Position numbers and translations under genes: made by a program | Assembly (NCBI GenBank): GCA_046329555.1 | Contig: JAXLUK010000001.1 | Location: 930,001 to 994,000, forward strand | DNA length: 64,000 bases | Source: UBA1941 sp046329555 | GTDB lineage: Bacteria; Bacteroidota; Bacteroidia; Chitinophagales; LD1 | Direction: 5' to 3' | In this document: piece after piece, positions 44,876 through 54,387 of the stretch | Position numbering within the stretch: the first letter of the stretch is position 1 | Layout of the letters: each line of letters opens with the position of its first letter | The notes under the pieces: generated by a model | What the model saw: only the letters and a program-made list of their open reading frames with translations | Told to the model about the DNA's origin: nothing | Databases searched by the model: none

Positions 44876-46278
44876 TGCGCCCACCAAAACCAGTAAAAAT
44901 TCTTCCGCATCTGGAGATTACTGCCATGGCTTCAAATGGTTGCGGCATTGCCCGCAATGAAGGCAAAGTAGTATTTGTGAAACAAGCGGTGCCCGGTGAT
45001 CAGGCTGATGTGCGCCTTACCCTGGATAAAAAAAGTTTTGCCGAAGGAGAAATTGCCGCCCTGCATCAATCTTCGTCACAGCGCGTAACGCCACCCTGCG
45101 CCCATTTTGGCACCTGTGGTGGCTGTACGTGGCAACAGTTAGACTACCAGGCGCAGTTGCAATATAAAACACAGATTGTTGAAGATGCGCTGATCAGAAT
45201 TGGCAAGTTGGAAATAGCGGAAGTGCGCCCTATCATAGGTTGCGACAAGGCCTATGGCTATCGCAACAAAATGGAATATAGCTTTACTAATCGCGCGTGG
45301 CTAACACAAGAAGAAATTGATTCAGGTGAGAACTTTGACCGGCGCGGTTTGGGATTTCATGTACCCGGAAATTTCATGGGTGTATTGAATGTGGAGCAAT
45401 GTTTTTTACAGGAGGACCTGGGGAACCGCATTCGCAATGGCGTTCGTCATTTCGCGCTGAAAAACAACTACAGTTTTTTTAATCAGAAAACACAGGAAGG
45501 CCTGCTGCGCAACCTGATGTTACGGACGGCCACTACTGGTGAAGTAATGGTGCTTCTAAGCGTTACAGCTCCTGAAATGGAAGCGATTAGCGCCTTGATG
45601 GAATTTTGCAAAACAACGTTCCCGGAAATCACCTCGCTGCAATATGTAGTGAATGGAAAAAAGAATAGTACCATTTACGACCTGCAACCCCAAGTGTATC
45701 ATGGGAACTCTTTTATCTACGAGCAACTAGGCAGCTATCGCTTTAAGATTCAACCCAAATCTTTCTTCCAAACCAATTCCCGCCAGGCGCAGGTGTTATA
45801 CGATGTAGTGAAAGATTTTGCCGCGCTACAACCCGATGACCATGTGTATGACTTATACACCGGTGTAGGTAGCATAGGTATCTATCTGTCGGATGCGTGC
45901 CGGCAGGTGGTGGGAATAGAACAAGTGGCCGATGCCATTGTGGATGCGAAAGAAAATGCTGCGCTCAATCAGGTAAGCAACTGTTCTTTTCATACCGGAG
46001 ATGTGCGCCTGCTGCTCAACGATGAATTTCTGGCTGCCCACGGCAAACCATCGGTAGTAGTCACCGATCCGCCGCGGGCGGGAATGCATGCTGATGTGGT
46101 GCGCACCTTACTGGCCGCCACTCCGCCGCGATTGGTGTATGTTAGCTGTAACCCGGCCACACAGGCCAGAGATATTGACCTGCTCAGCGAAAAATACCGG
46201 GTATCAAAAATTCAACCGGTGGATATGTTCCCGCAAACCACCCATATCGAAAATGTGGCCTTACTGGAATTGAAGTAA
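44875..46278 (+). CDS. rlmD: 23S rRNA (uracil-5-)-methyltransferase, RlmD/RumA type
   Basis: This 467-residue SAM-dependent methyltransferase makes 5-methyluridine in 23S rRNA. An N-terminal TRAM domain (about 12-68) is followed by the iron-sulfur cluster cysteines C75, C81 and C84 (CAHFGTCGGC) and a later Cys near 170. The SAM-binding motif is YDLYTGVGSIGIYL; VVTDPPRAGMH and the catalytic VSCNPATQARD complete the active site. Several related enzymes share this layout (RlmC, TrmA), so the exact uracil is inferred. It starts in the cphB stop codon. Confidence 0.9.
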   Translation: MRPPKPVKILPHLEITAMASNGCGIARNEGKVVFVKQAVPGDQADVRLTLDKKSFAEGEIAALHQSSSQRVTPPCAHFGTCGGCTWQQLDYQAQLQYKTQIVEDALIRIGKLEIAEVRPIIGCDKAYGYRNKMEYSFTNRAWLTQEEIDSGENFDRRGLGFHVPGNFMGVLNVEQCFLQEDLGNRIRNGVRHFALKNNYSFFNQKTQEGLLRNLMLRTATTGEVMVLLSVTAPEMEAISALMEFCKTTFPEITSLQYVVNGKKNSTIYDLQPQVYHGNSFIYEQLGSYRFKIQPKSFFQTNSRQAQVLYDVVKDFAALQPDDHVYDLYTGVGSIGIYLSDACRQVVGIEQVADAIVDAKENAALNQVSNCSFHTGDVRLLLNDEFLAAHGKPSVVVTDPPRAGMHADVVRTLLAATPPRLVYVSCNPATQARDIDLLSEKYRVSKIQPVDMFPQTTHIENVALLELK

Positions 46279-46312
46279 GTTGATTCGTACCCGCGCTTCC
46301 GCGCGAACCCAT

Positions 46313-46320
46313 TATATTCG
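46313..46320 (+). promoter_or_regulatory. Putative -7 box (TATATTCG) before lysS
   Basis: TATATTCG is identical to the -7 box proposed for metH and ends 16 bases before the lysS ATG at 46337. No clear -33 TTG is seen at 17-23 bases. Confidence 0.4.
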
Positions 46321-46336
46321 CTGCTCAATACAGCAC

Positions 46337-47848
46337 ATGAGCCAAACATTAAGCGAGCAGGAAATTCTGAGACGAGAAAAATTAAAGCAACTGGAAGCCT
46401 TGGGCATAAACCCTTATCCGGCTGCAGCATTTGATGTTAATGTTACTTCGAAGCAAATTCTGGATGAATACGATGACAGCATTAAGAATTTTCAGGAAGT
46501 ACGCATTGCAGGAAGGGTGATGACCATGCGCCTGATGGGCAAGGCGGCCTTTGCCGTAATGGAAGATCAGCATGGCAGAATTCAGCTTTATGTGTCGAGG
46601 CAGGATCTGGCGCGCGGTGAAGATTTCACCCTGTTTGATGAAGTGTTTAAGAAGCTGTTGGATATCGGTGATTTCATCGGCGTAAGCGGTCGGGTATTCA
46701 AAACAAAAACCGGCGAAACCAGCATTCACGTAGAATCGCTTCAATTACTGGCCAAGGCATTGCGTCCGCTTCCTATTGTAAAGGAAAAAGACGGGGAAGT
46801 GTATGACGCGTTCAGCGATCCCGAATTGCGTTATCGCCAGCGCTATGTTGATCTGGTGGTGAATCCAGGTGTGAGGGAAACTTTTCTGAAAAGGTCAAAA
46901 ATGATTCAGACCATACGCGATTATCTGAATCAGCATGGCGGTTTGGAAGTTGATACGCCGGTGTTGCAAAATATTCCCGGCGGCGCAGCGGCGCGTCCGT
47001 TTACTACGCATCATAATGCCTTAGATATTCCTTTGTACCTGCGTATAGCCAACGAACTTTATCTAAAAAGATTGATTGTTGGCGGATTCGACTTTGTGTA
47101 TGAATTCAGCCGGAATTTCCGCAATGAAGGAATGGATCGTACCCACAATCCTGAATTTACAGTGCTTGAATTCTATGTGGCCTACAAGGATTATTTGTGG
47201 ATGATGGCGTTCACGGAACAGTTATTCGAAAAAATTGCCTTGGCGTTACATGGCACTACCGAAGTACAAGTAGGAGAACAGGTGATTAATTTCAAGGCTC
47301 CTTTCAGGCGTATGGGCATATTAGACGCTATTCAGGAAAGCACGGGCGCGGATGTACGTAACATGGATGAAGACCAGTTGCGGCAGCTTTGCCGCACACA
47401 TCATATCGAAGTACAACCTTCGATGGGAAAAGGTAAGTTGATTGACGAGTTATTCAGCGAATTGTGCGAAGGGAAGTTTATTCAACCTACTTTTATCATC
47501 GACTATCCGGTTGAGATGAGTCCCCTGACTAAAAAACACCGCGAGCATCAAGGTTTAGTAGAACGTTTTGAATTGATGATAAACGGAAAAGAAATTGCTA
47601 ACGCCTATTCTGAGTTAAACGATCCTATTGATCAACGTGCGCGATTTGAAGATCAGGTTCGATTGATGGAACGCGGCGACGATGAAGCGATGTTTATTGA
47701 CCACGATTTTCTGCGTGCGCTGGAATACGGTATGCCGCCTACTTCGGGCATCGGTATTGGTATCGATCGCCTGGCCATGCTGATGACCAACCAACCCAGC
47801 ATTCAGGAAGTTTTATTCTTCCCTCAAATGCGACCTGAAAAACAATAA
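46337..47848 (+). CDS. lysS: Lysyl-tRNA synthetase, class II
   Basis: This 503-residue enzyme charges tRNA-Lys. The N-terminal OB-fold binds the anticodon (VRIAGRVMTMRLMGKAAFAV). Class II motif 1 is near VETFLKRSKMI, shown here as VRETFLKRSKMI. Motif 2 is FRNEGMDRTHNPEFT, and motif 3 is GIGIGIDRLAML. The ATG at 46337 gives the usual N terminus (SEQEILRREKLKQLEALGINP). The TTG at 46280 would add residues unlike the family and would run through the promoter-like box. The stop is followed by the LRR gene. Confidence 0.98.
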   Translation: MSQTLSEQEILRREKLKQLEALGINPYPAAAFDVNVTSKQILDEYDDSIKNFQEVRIAGRVMTMRLMGKAAFAVMEDQHGRIQLYVSRQDLARGEDFTLFDEVFKKLLDIGDFIGVSGRVFKTKTGETSIHVESLQLLAKALRPLPIVKEKDGEVYDAFSDPELRYRQRYVDLVVNPGVRETFLKRSKMIQTIRDYLNQHGGLEVDTPVLQNIPGGAAARPFTTHHNALDIPLYLRIANELYLKRLIVGGFDFVYEFSRNFRNEGMDRTHNPEFTVLEFYVAYKDYLWMMAFTEQLFEKIALALHGTTEVQVGEQVINFKAPFRRMGILDAIQESTGADVRNMDEDQLRQLCRTHHIEVQPSMGKGKLIDELFSELCEGKFIQPTFIIDYPVEMSPLTKKHREHQGLVERFELMINGKEIANAYSELNDPIDQRARFEDQVRLMERGDDEAMFIDHDFLRALEYGMPPTSGIGIGIDRLAMLMTNQPSIQEVLFFPQMRPEKQ

Positions 47849-47866
47849 TTGACCAATTTCTCTCGT

Positions 47867-49612
47867 ATGATGAAGCATAGCCTGTTGTTATTTTTTCTCA
47901 CCCTTAGCATCTGGAGTATAGCGCAAAAAACTGCTCCCAAATCGGAAGAGCAAAAGCATATGGAGTGGTTACTGACGTTACCTGAAAAGGTGCGCGACTC
48001 TATTGTTTTTACAGAATGGAAACAGCAACAAGATAAGCGTACTCGCGAAGAAGAAGCAGCGGTGAATCAGGTAATTGAAGAAGCGCTCACGCACGCCAAT
48101 GATGTTCGTTCATTGAATTTGTCGTACTATCCAAAACCGGAGTTAGATGCGCGTATTACGCGCTTTCCGAATCTGGAACAATTGAATCTTTCTAAATCAG
48201 GCAAACTCAATTTAGAACAAGCCTTCACGCTATTGGCACAATTGCCTAAGCTGTCCTATCTGGATATTTCTTTTGGCAGTTACGCGCAACTACCATCTAA
48301 TATTGCGCAGTTACATCAGTTGAAAACCCTTGTGGCCCGGCATAATAATTTCAGAACACTGCCGGAGTCGTTTTCTCAGCTTAGTGCCCTTCGCGAGCTG
48401 AATCTGGAACATGCTGCCTACTTATATGATGCTGATTTGTATGAGCGTTTGAAAGGGATGCAAGTGGCTAATCTTAACCTTTCCGCCTGCGGATTATTCG
48501 AATTACACCCTTCCATCACTCAGGTTATTTCACTGCGGAAATTGGATATTTCTATCAATGATATCAAAAATCTTCCTGCAGGATTCAATCAACTTTCGGG
48601 GCTACAAGCGGTAAATCTTAGCCAGAACCAGAATTTGAATATGGCTGCAGTTTGTACAGCTTTAAGTGCGCTGCCGTTGTTGCAGGAACTGCTGCTCAAC
48701 CAATGTTACTTAGAACAACTACCTAATGAAATTGGTAGCCTGAAAAACCTGCGCAAGCTGGATGTCTCCGAAAATATTTTAACTGCATTACCGGCATCTA
48801 TCGGCAATCTTACCCAGTTGGAAGAATTTAATTTCGGTTCCTCAGCCAATGCTTTCCGATTGAACGCCATTTCCGCATTACCCGATAATTTTGGCAACCT
48901 CAACCGGCTTCGGTTATTGAATTTATCAGGAAACAAACTAGATCGTTTACCTGCGTCGTTTTCTGCACTTACCCAATTGCAGGAGTTAAACGCCGCGCGC
49001 AATCAGTTTGCCGTATTTCCAGACGCGATTACTGGTTTTAAACAATTGCAGATCCTCGACCTCAGCCGCAACAAACTGACGATGGTGCCTGAAGGAATCG
49101 GTCAATTACAGTTGCTGGATTCGTTGTTGTTGGACGGCGACTACTTCAATAAAGCGGATGCCAAAATCAGCGCACTTCCTGAATCTATAGGACAATTAAC
49201 TCATCTGAAGAAACTCTCGCTGCGCGATAATGTGATTACCGCATTACCAGCAAGCATGGGCAAGTTGAGCCAATTAAGGTATCTGGATTTACGCGACAAT
49301 TTGATCAATACCTTACCGGCTTCGATGAGTGGCCTAAAAGCGTTGGAAGTATTGGATTTGAAGGCGAACGAGCTACAAACGCTGCCCGATTTTCTTCCGG
49401 CAATGCAGTTGCGGGATTTCAATATTGCACTAAATACAACCTTAACACCAGCCCTGATTGTTGCCATGTGTTCGGCCATGAAAACACTGCAGTTTCTTGA
49501 TATCAGTTACAACAACATCACCCGCGAGCAGGCTGCGCCCCTCATCAGCGCTTTACCAAACACCAAAATCATCAACCTTGATTATTCTACCCGCAAATTA
49601 GGTGGGAAGTAA
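47867..49612 (+). CDS. Secreted leucine-rich-repeat protein
   Basis: This protein of about 581 residues has a signal peptide (MMKHSLLLFFLTLSIWSIAQ) and roughly twenty leucine-rich repeats of 22-24 residues from about residue 80 to the end. Typical units are LPEQIG-type: LPNEIGSLKNLRKLDVSENI, LPASIGNLTQLEEFNFGSS and LPASMGKLSQLRYLDLRDNL. These form a curved solenoid for protein binding. It has no catalytic domain or T9SS C-terminal signal. ATG 47867 is chosen as the start of the signal peptide. The intergenic distance to lysS is short, so it may be co-transcribed with it. Confidence 0.85.
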   Translation: MMKHSLLLFFLTLSIWSIAQKTAPKSEEQKHMEWLLTLPEKVRDSIVFTEWKQQQDKRTREEEAAVNQVIEEALTHANDVRSLNLSYYPKPELDARITRFPNLEQLNLSKSGKLNLEQAFTLLAQLPKLSYLDISFGSYAQLPSNIAQLHQLKTLVARHNNFRTLPESFSQLSALRELNLEHAAYLYDADLYERLKGMQVANLNLSACGLFELHPSITQVISLRKLDISINDIKNLPAGFNQLSGLQAVNLSQNQNLNMAAVCTALSALPLLQELLLNQCYLEQLPNEIGSLKNLRKLDVSENILTALPASIGNLTQLEEFNFGSSANAFRLNAISALPDNFGNLNRLRLLNLSGNKLDRLPASFSALTQLQELNAARNQFAVFPDAITGFKQLQILDLSRNKLTMVPEGIGQLQLLDSLLLDGDYFNKADAKISALPESIGQLTHLKKLSLRDNVITALPASMGKLSQLRYLDLRDNLINTLPASMSGLKALEVLDLKANELQTLPDFLPAMQLRDFNIALNTTLTPALIVAMCSAMKTLQFLDISYNNITREQAAPLISALPNTKIINLDYSTRKLGGK

Positions 49613-49631
49613 TCCGTGAACTTTTCGCTCT

Positions 49632-50237
49632 ATGAAACTAATTCGAGGTAGCTTTCTCTTGTTGGTTTGCCTTTGGCACACTTCAGGCTTATTGGGTCAG
49701 ATATTGATACCAGAAAGTGAGCGCACCTCCTTCTTCACGGAAGAACAGCGGTTATCGCGCAATGGAATGATTGCACTTACCACCTGGGGAAGCGCCAATG
49801 TGATTAGCGGTGCCGTGGCTGCTCCGCTTACTTCAGGATCGTGGCGCTATTTCAATCTGATGAACATCGCGTGGGGTGCTGCCAATGTGGGCATTGGTGT
49901 ACCAGCATTAATTATCGGCGCACGCGATAAATCGGTTCCAGGTAGCGGAAATCTCCTCAGGAAGCAGCAGCGCCGTAAAGAGCTATTCCTGATTAACGGC
50001 GCGCTTGATTTCGCTTATCTAGGAGCCGGAGCGGCGCTTTGGGGGTTTTCTAATCGAACGAAACAACCACTAATGATGACCGGATTCGGGCAATCGTTGT
50101 TGGTTCAGGGCGGTTGGTTGCTAGCATTCGATTGGACCATGTACCTGTTACACGCACACCATGGCAGGATATTAGATCGTTATCTGACCGGGCTGTCCTA
50201 TACCGGCACCGGTTTTCGGTATCAACTGGCATTTTGA
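49632..50237 (+). CDS. Predicted membrane protein, four helices
   Basis: This 201-residue protein has a signal sequence (about 1-22) and four hydrophobic segments: ALTTWGSANVISGAVAA, LMNIAWGAANVGIGVPALII, LINGALDFAYLGAGAALWGF and LLVQGGWLLAFDWTMYLLHA. The first and second segments share a WGxAN motif, which hints at an internal repeat. I do not recognise a named family. It follows the LRR gene by 19 bp and probably shares its transcript. Confidence 0.7.
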   Translation: MKLIRGSFLLLVCLWHTSGLLGQILIPESERTSFFTEEQRLSRNGMIALTTWGSANVISGAVAAPLTSGSWRYFNLMNIAWGAANVGIGVPALIIGARDKSVPGSGNLLRKQQRRKELFLINGALDFAYLGAGAALWGFSNRTKQPLMMTGFGQSLLVQGGWLLAFDWTMYLLHAHHGRILDRYLTGLSYTGTGFRYQLAF

Positions 50238-50248
50238 AGGCTGGAAAA

Positions 50249-50284
50249 GATTGTTGTACCTAATTTTATTGTACTAACAATCTA
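50249..50284 (+). terminator. Hairpin after the membrane-protein gene
   Basis: AGATTGTTGTAC (50249-50260) pairs with GTAC-T-AACAATCT (50272-50284), a 12-bp stem with one bulge and an 11-base loop. It lies 12 bases past a stop codon, where a terminator would be expected, but no U-run follows. It may instead be an mRNA-stabilising or binding element. Confidence 0.4.
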
Positions 50285-50390
50285 TCAATTATATAAACCG
50301 CCCGACTTAGCTAGGAAAATATGGAAGAATTTCGTAACCTTTGATACAACCACGCGTACATATTAGCCCGACCGTTAATATTAAATACGC

Positions 50391-52499
50391 ATGAAACAAG
50401 GGTTTACCATTGTTCTGTCACTTGCGCTGATGATCCTTTTAGGGTCTGTCAGGGCAACCGCCATGCCGGCGGAAGACGAGCAAAGCAAGGTGAGTCAGCA
50501 AATTGAAATGGCCAATGCCTTTCGGTACAGCGATTTCGAAAAAGCTAAGTCGCATTTGGATGAAGCTTTGGCTATTGCGCAGCGAATCAACTACAAATCA
50601 GGTATAGCTGAAAGCTATTGGAAGCTGGGGCAACTGCAGTACAACAAGGGTTTACTGGAAGAAAGCCGCACCAACCTGGAAAAAGCGCTGCAAATTTACC
50701 GGCAATCTGGCAATAAGATTAATTATGCATCGGTACTTAAAGATTTATGTGATTACTATTCCACTTCGGGGAATACGGTGGAAGCTGAGCGCATGATTAA
50801 TGAGGCCACGGCTATTGCCAGGGCCGCAAACAACCAATTGTTACTGGCAGGTTGTGAAATTGAGGGAGGCATTGTAGCTATGAAAACAGGGCGTTTTGCA
50901 GAAGCTACGGCTCATTATCTTTCTGCATTGCGCATCGGCGAAGAATCTCAAAATGACGAAGTGGTGATGAACAGTTGCCGTGAATTAGGTAACATCAATT
51001 CACTGCAGAGCAATTTGCCGTTATCTAACGACTTTTTCAACCGCGCCTTGAACATCAATAAAAAATTGGGCAATAAGCTAGGTATGGCCGATGCGTATTG
51101 TAACATCGGATCAAATTTTCTGTCATTAGGAAATTACAACGAGGCGGTTCAGAACATTCGCATGTCGATGGATCTTTCCCGTGAGCTCAATTACAAACCC
51201 ACATTGGCTACCAATTTACTGAATATGGGTTATGCGCTCACCTATTCAGGCAATCCGGCAGAAGCAGAAAAAAACCTGGAGGAAGCTGCGCAGTTATACA
51301 CTGAGCTGAATGATAAGCATGGTCAGGCAGAAGTTTTGAATGCCAAAGGCTTTTTATTTTCCAAAAGCAAGGATTACGACCGCGCATCGTCATATTATTT
51401 GGAGGCGGCGAAATTGTCGGATGAAATAAAAGCCAATAGCATACTTAAGAATGCCTGTGATGGTTTGGCTTTTATTTTTGAAAAAAAGGGCGATTTCGAA
51501 TCTGCCTATCGCTTTCAAAAGCGTTCCCAGCAATTGGCCGCGCAGTTATTCAGCGGCGACAATGCCAAAATGGTAACGCAATTGCAGTTGAATTACGAAT
51601 TTGATAAGCAGAAAGAACAGCAGCGCATTCAACAAAAATTGAAAGACGATGTGGTAGCCAACGAACGAAAAATTAGCCAATTCACCATCATCGGATTAAT
51701 CATTTTCTTCCTGATGGCTGTTGGTATTGCTTTCGCCGCGGTTAAAGCCTACCGTGCTTCCAGAGAATCTAAATTGTTACTGCAGGAAAAAAACGAATTA
51801 ATCACGCGGCAGAAAGAAAAAGCGGAACGAATTCTCAGTGAAATTATTCCAGTTGAAATTGAAGAACAACTTCAGGCATCGGCTTCCAATGTGGAACGAT
51901 TTGCCACGGTGATGTTTATCGATTTTAAGAACTTTACAAAAACGGAAGAGTTATTTAGTCCAATTGATTTGATGGATGAATTGGATATTATTTTCAAGGC
52001 ATTAGACGATATCAGCAAGAAGTATCAACTGGAAACGCTGAAAACGCTTAGCGACGGATATTTGTGCATCGGGGGTTTGAATGCGAACGGTATTTTGCAG
52101 CCAGAGCAGGTAATAAACGCCGGTATCAAGGTACAGCAGTTTATGGATGAACTTATGTACAAGCGCAAAGCGGCAGGAAAGCCATTTTTCGAAATGAAAA
52201 TTGGCATACATTCCGGTGTCATCACCGGTGGCATTGTGGGTGTTAGAACGTTAGCCGCGGATATTTGGGGTGAGACAGTTCAAACTGCATCCCTAATAGA
52301 AAAACTTACCGATGGCGGAGAAATAAAACTTTCGGCCAGTACTTATGAGTTAATCAAATCACAATTTGAAACTGTTTACGCCGGCCAGGTAAAATGCGGC
52401 AAGCATCTAACCGATGTATATCAGCTGGTGCGAAGTAAAGCGCCGTGGAGCACCTTAGACGTATCGCGTGAGGTACAGCAACTGATAGAAAAGAGCTGA
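50391..52499 (+). CDS. TPR/transmembrane protein with degenerate class III cyclase domain
   Basis: This 702-residue protein has a signal peptide, about eight TPR units in the periplasm (residues 30-400), one membrane helix (about 429-455), a short coiled coil and a cytoplasmic class III nucleotide-cyclase domain (about 500-690). The metal-binding Asp residues are present (D511 in FIDFKNF, D555 in TLSDGY), as are the adenine-specifying K551 and D624 (DIWG). The transition-state Asn and Arg of the NxxxR motif are replaced, reading TVQTASLIE with Q631 and L635. It may be inactive or a sensor or binding protein. It lies before gldB. Confidence 0.85.
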   Translation: MKQGFTIVLSLALMILLGSVRATAMPAEDEQSKVSQQIEMANAFRYSDFEKAKSHLDEALAIAQRINYKSGIAESYWKLGQLQYNKGLLEESRTNLEKALQIYRQSGNKINYASVLKDLCDYYSTSGNTVEAERMINEATAIARAANNQLLLAGCEIEGGIVAMKTGRFAEATAHYLSALRIGEESQNDEVVMNSCRELGNINSLQSNLPLSNDFFNRALNINKKLGNKLGMADAYCNIGSNFLSLGNYNEAVQNIRMSMDLSRELNYKPTLATNLLNMGYALTYSGNPAEAEKNLEEAAQLYTELNDKHGQAEVLNAKGFLFSKSKDYDRASSYYLEAAKLSDEIKANSILKNACDGLAFIFEKKGDFESAYRFQKRSQQLAAQLFSGDNAKMVTQLQLNYEFDKQKEQQRIQQKLKDDVVANERKISQFTIIGLIIFFLMAVGIAFAAVKAYRASRESKLLLQEKNELITRQKEKAERILSEIIPVEIEEQLQASASNVERFATVMFIDFKNFTKTEELFSPIDLMDELDIIFKALDDISKKYQLETLKTLSDGYLCIGGLNANGILQPEQVINAGIKVQQFMDELMYKRKAAGKPFFEMKIGIHSGVITGGIVGVRTLAADIWGETVQTASLIEKLTDGGEIKLSASTYELIKSQFETVYAGQVKCGKHLTDVYQLVRSKAPWSTLDVSREVQQLIEKS

Positions 52500-52512
52500 G
52501 TCTTATTATTTC

Positions 52513-52520
52513 TAATTTCG
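52513..52520 (+). promoter_or_regulatory. Putative -7 box (TAATTTCG) before gldB
   Basis: TAATTTCG, the same octamer as before recF and the C45 hydrolase, ends 12 bases before the gldB ATG. No clear -33 element is visible. Confidence 0.35.
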
Positions 52521-52532
52521 TTTTTTCGCGGC

Positions 52533-53576
52533 ATGAGACAGCTATTATGTTTAGCCACTGCCGCACTTTTTCTTGCTGCATGCAACAGTCCGGATGCCTG
52601 GAAAAAGATTGATGTATCTGCTTTAAATGCACCGCTGCATACGATGCGTTTTGAACGCGATTTGTTTGCCTATGACACGCTGCATGCTCAGGAATCAGAA
52701 CAGCAACTGGAACAGCGATATGGTTCATTTTATCAGGATTATTGCACCGGCATTATGGCATTCGGCGCCCCTGCCAATAGGTACGATACCTTAAAAGGAA
52801 ACCGCGATGCGGATTTGCGACGCTTTCTCAGCAACCCATCAGACCGCGCTCTTTACGACAGTGTTCAGCTTCATTTCCCGGATATAAAAACACAGGAAGC
52901 TGCTATACAACAAGGTCTAAAACATTTCCGTCACTACTTCCCCAACAAGAAGGCGCCGCAGGTGATTTATACCTTTATTTCAGAATTTGGGAATGGGGCA
53001 ATCACCTATGGCGACACCATTTTAGGGATTGGTTTGGATATGTATTTAGGTAGAAATTTTACGATGTATGATGGCGTTGGCTTTCCGGATTTCATGCGAC
53101 GGAAACTAGAGCCCGCTTACATCACACCCAATGCGATGGAGGTACTGTATAGCAATTATTTCGACCAAACGGCTTACAATGCTGATAAGCCCTTAATAGA
53201 AGCGATGATTAGTGAAGGAAAAAAATACTATTTCATGGAGTGCATGTTACCTGATGCTCCTGACAGTTTGCTGATTGGTTACACCAGCGCACAAATCACC
53301 TGGTGCCGAAAAAGCGAAAAAAGCATCTGGCAGTTCTTTAATGAACAGGATCTTTTATACAAGGTGAACTTTATGGAGCAGAAGCGCTTCACCGGCGATG
53401 GCCCTACTACGCCTTCTATGCCTCCGGAATCCCCAGGACGGGTAGGTAGTTGGGTAGGCTGGCAAATGGTGCGAAAATATATGCGCGATGCGCGCGGGCA
53501 AGTCTCATTACAGGATCTTCTGGAAAAGAAAACAGCTAAAGAGATTATCGCTAAAGCTGGGTATAAACCCAAATAG
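52533..53576 (+). CDS. gldB: Gliding-motility lipoprotein GldB
   Basis: This 347-residue lipoprotein has a lipobox (LAAC, Cys17). Family features include the N-terminal MRFERDLFA-like segment and the middle block PQVIYTFISEFGNGA, and the C-terminal PTTPSMPPESPGRVGSWVGW is characteristic of GldB. GldB is needed for gliding and the T9SS in Flavobacterium and is present in many non-gliding Bacteroidota. It sits at the periplasmic face of a membrane. The gene is followed by a strong terminator and then hsp20. PorQ is encoded about 8 kb downstream. Confidence 0.88.
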   Translation: MRQLLCLATAALFLAACNSPDAWKKIDVSALNAPLHTMRFERDLFAYDTLHAQESEQQLEQRYGSFYQDYCTGIMAFGAPANRYDTLKGNRDADLRRFLSNPSDRALYDSVQLHFPDIKTQEAAIQQGLKHFRHYFPNKKAPQVIYTFISEFGNGAITYGDTILGIGLDMYLGRNFTMYDGVGFPDFMRRKLEPAYITPNAMEVLYSNYFDQTAYNADKPLIEAMISEGKKYYFMECMLPDAPDSLLIGYTSAQITWCRKSEKSIWQFFNEQDLLYKVNFMEQKRFTGDGPTTPSMPPESPGRVGSWVGWQMVRKYMRDARGQVSLQDLLEKKTAKEIIAKAGYKPK

Positions 53577-53623
53577 CAAACGCTATCCTTCTAAAACCTG
53601 AAAAATTGTTTCAAAATTCAATC

Positions 53624-53653
53624 AAAAAGCGACATAATGTCGCTTTTTATTTT
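53624..53653 (+). terminator. Rho-independent terminator of gldB
   Basis: AAAAAGCGACAT (53624-53635) and ATGTCGCTTTTT (53637-53648) form a 12-base perfect inverted repeat followed by ATTTT. It lies 47 bases after the gldB stop and is A/T-symmetric, so it may end transcription in both directions. Confidence 0.8.
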
Positions 53654-53741
53654 ATAGTATAGCCATTGTGTCTTATTTTTTGTGTTGGCAAATCGTTTGC
53701 GATAGAGGGGGCATATTCAGTAACCAAAAAAATTAAGCAAT

Positions 53742-54170
53742 ATGACCATGTTAGTAAAACCAAATTACGGCACTCGTTGGATGGACTCCTTCTTTAACAA
53801 TGACTTTGCCGGGTTCCAAACCGAGTTCAAGACCCCTGTTTTGGTAAACACCAAGGAAAACAAAGAAAGCTACATGCTAGAGGTGGCGGCTCCTGGATTT
53901 GATAAGGAGGATTTTAAAATTGATGTTGACAATCAGATGCTTAACATATCTGTTGAAAAAAAATCTAATGTGAGCGAACAAAATGCCAACGATGACCGTT
54001 ATAATCGTATCGAGTTTCGCTTTTCGTCGTTTAAACGCAGTTTTCAACTGCCAAAAACAGTAGATGGCACGAAAATCTCGGCTAGCTATAAAAATGGCAT
54101 CCTTTATGTATTATTACCGAAGCAAGAGGAGGCCAAAGCGAAGGCGAAATTCGAGATCAAGATAGATTAA
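53742..54170 (+). CDS. Small heat-shock protein Hsp20
   Basis: This 142-residue chaperone holds unfolding proteins. The alpha-crystallin domain covers about residues 32-135 (SYMLEVAAPGFDKEDFKIDV, RIEFRFSSFKRSFQLP) and ends with the NGILYVLLPKQ strand; the C-terminal tail is Lys-rich. It is the usual length. The region upstream has no perfect -7 box, though a T-rich TTATTTTTTGTG is at about 53670. A hairpin terminator follows the gene. Confidence 0.95.
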   Translation: MTMLVKPNYGTRWMDSFFNNDFAGFQTEFKTPVLVNTKENKESYMLEVAAPGFDKEDFKIDVDNQMLNISVEKKSNVSEQNANDDRYNRIEFRFSSFKRSFQLPKTVDGTKISASYKNGILYVLLPKQEEAKAKAKFEIKID

Positions 54171-54200
54171 CTTTTTTCATAAGTGGGTTTAGGTTTAGGG

Positions 54201-54231
54201 ACGGCTGCCGCAAGGTGGCCGTTTCCTTTTT
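54201..54231 (+). terminator. Rho-independent terminator of hsp20
   Basis: ACGGCTGCC and GGTGGCCGT form a 9-bp stem (two G-T pairs) around a GCAA tetraloop, followed by TTTCCTTTTT. It starts 30 bases after the hsp20 stop. The rest of 54232-54387 has no recognisable feature. Confidence 0.8.
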
Positions 54232-54387
54232 CGGTGATGTAGTGTCTAAATACTAATCCATCACTGTATATTTTTGAATACCATATATGTAAAAACAATG
54301 GTTCCCGTAGAATGGGAAATCATTTTTAACAAATTCATCCATGTTAAAAATTACGCCGGTTCCGTATCTCTTCAATAGCAGCTTCTG

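Noticed and set aside
46280..46336. N-terminal extension of lysS from TTG
   Set aside because: It would run through the TATATTCG box and adds residues unlike other lysyl-tRNA synthetases.
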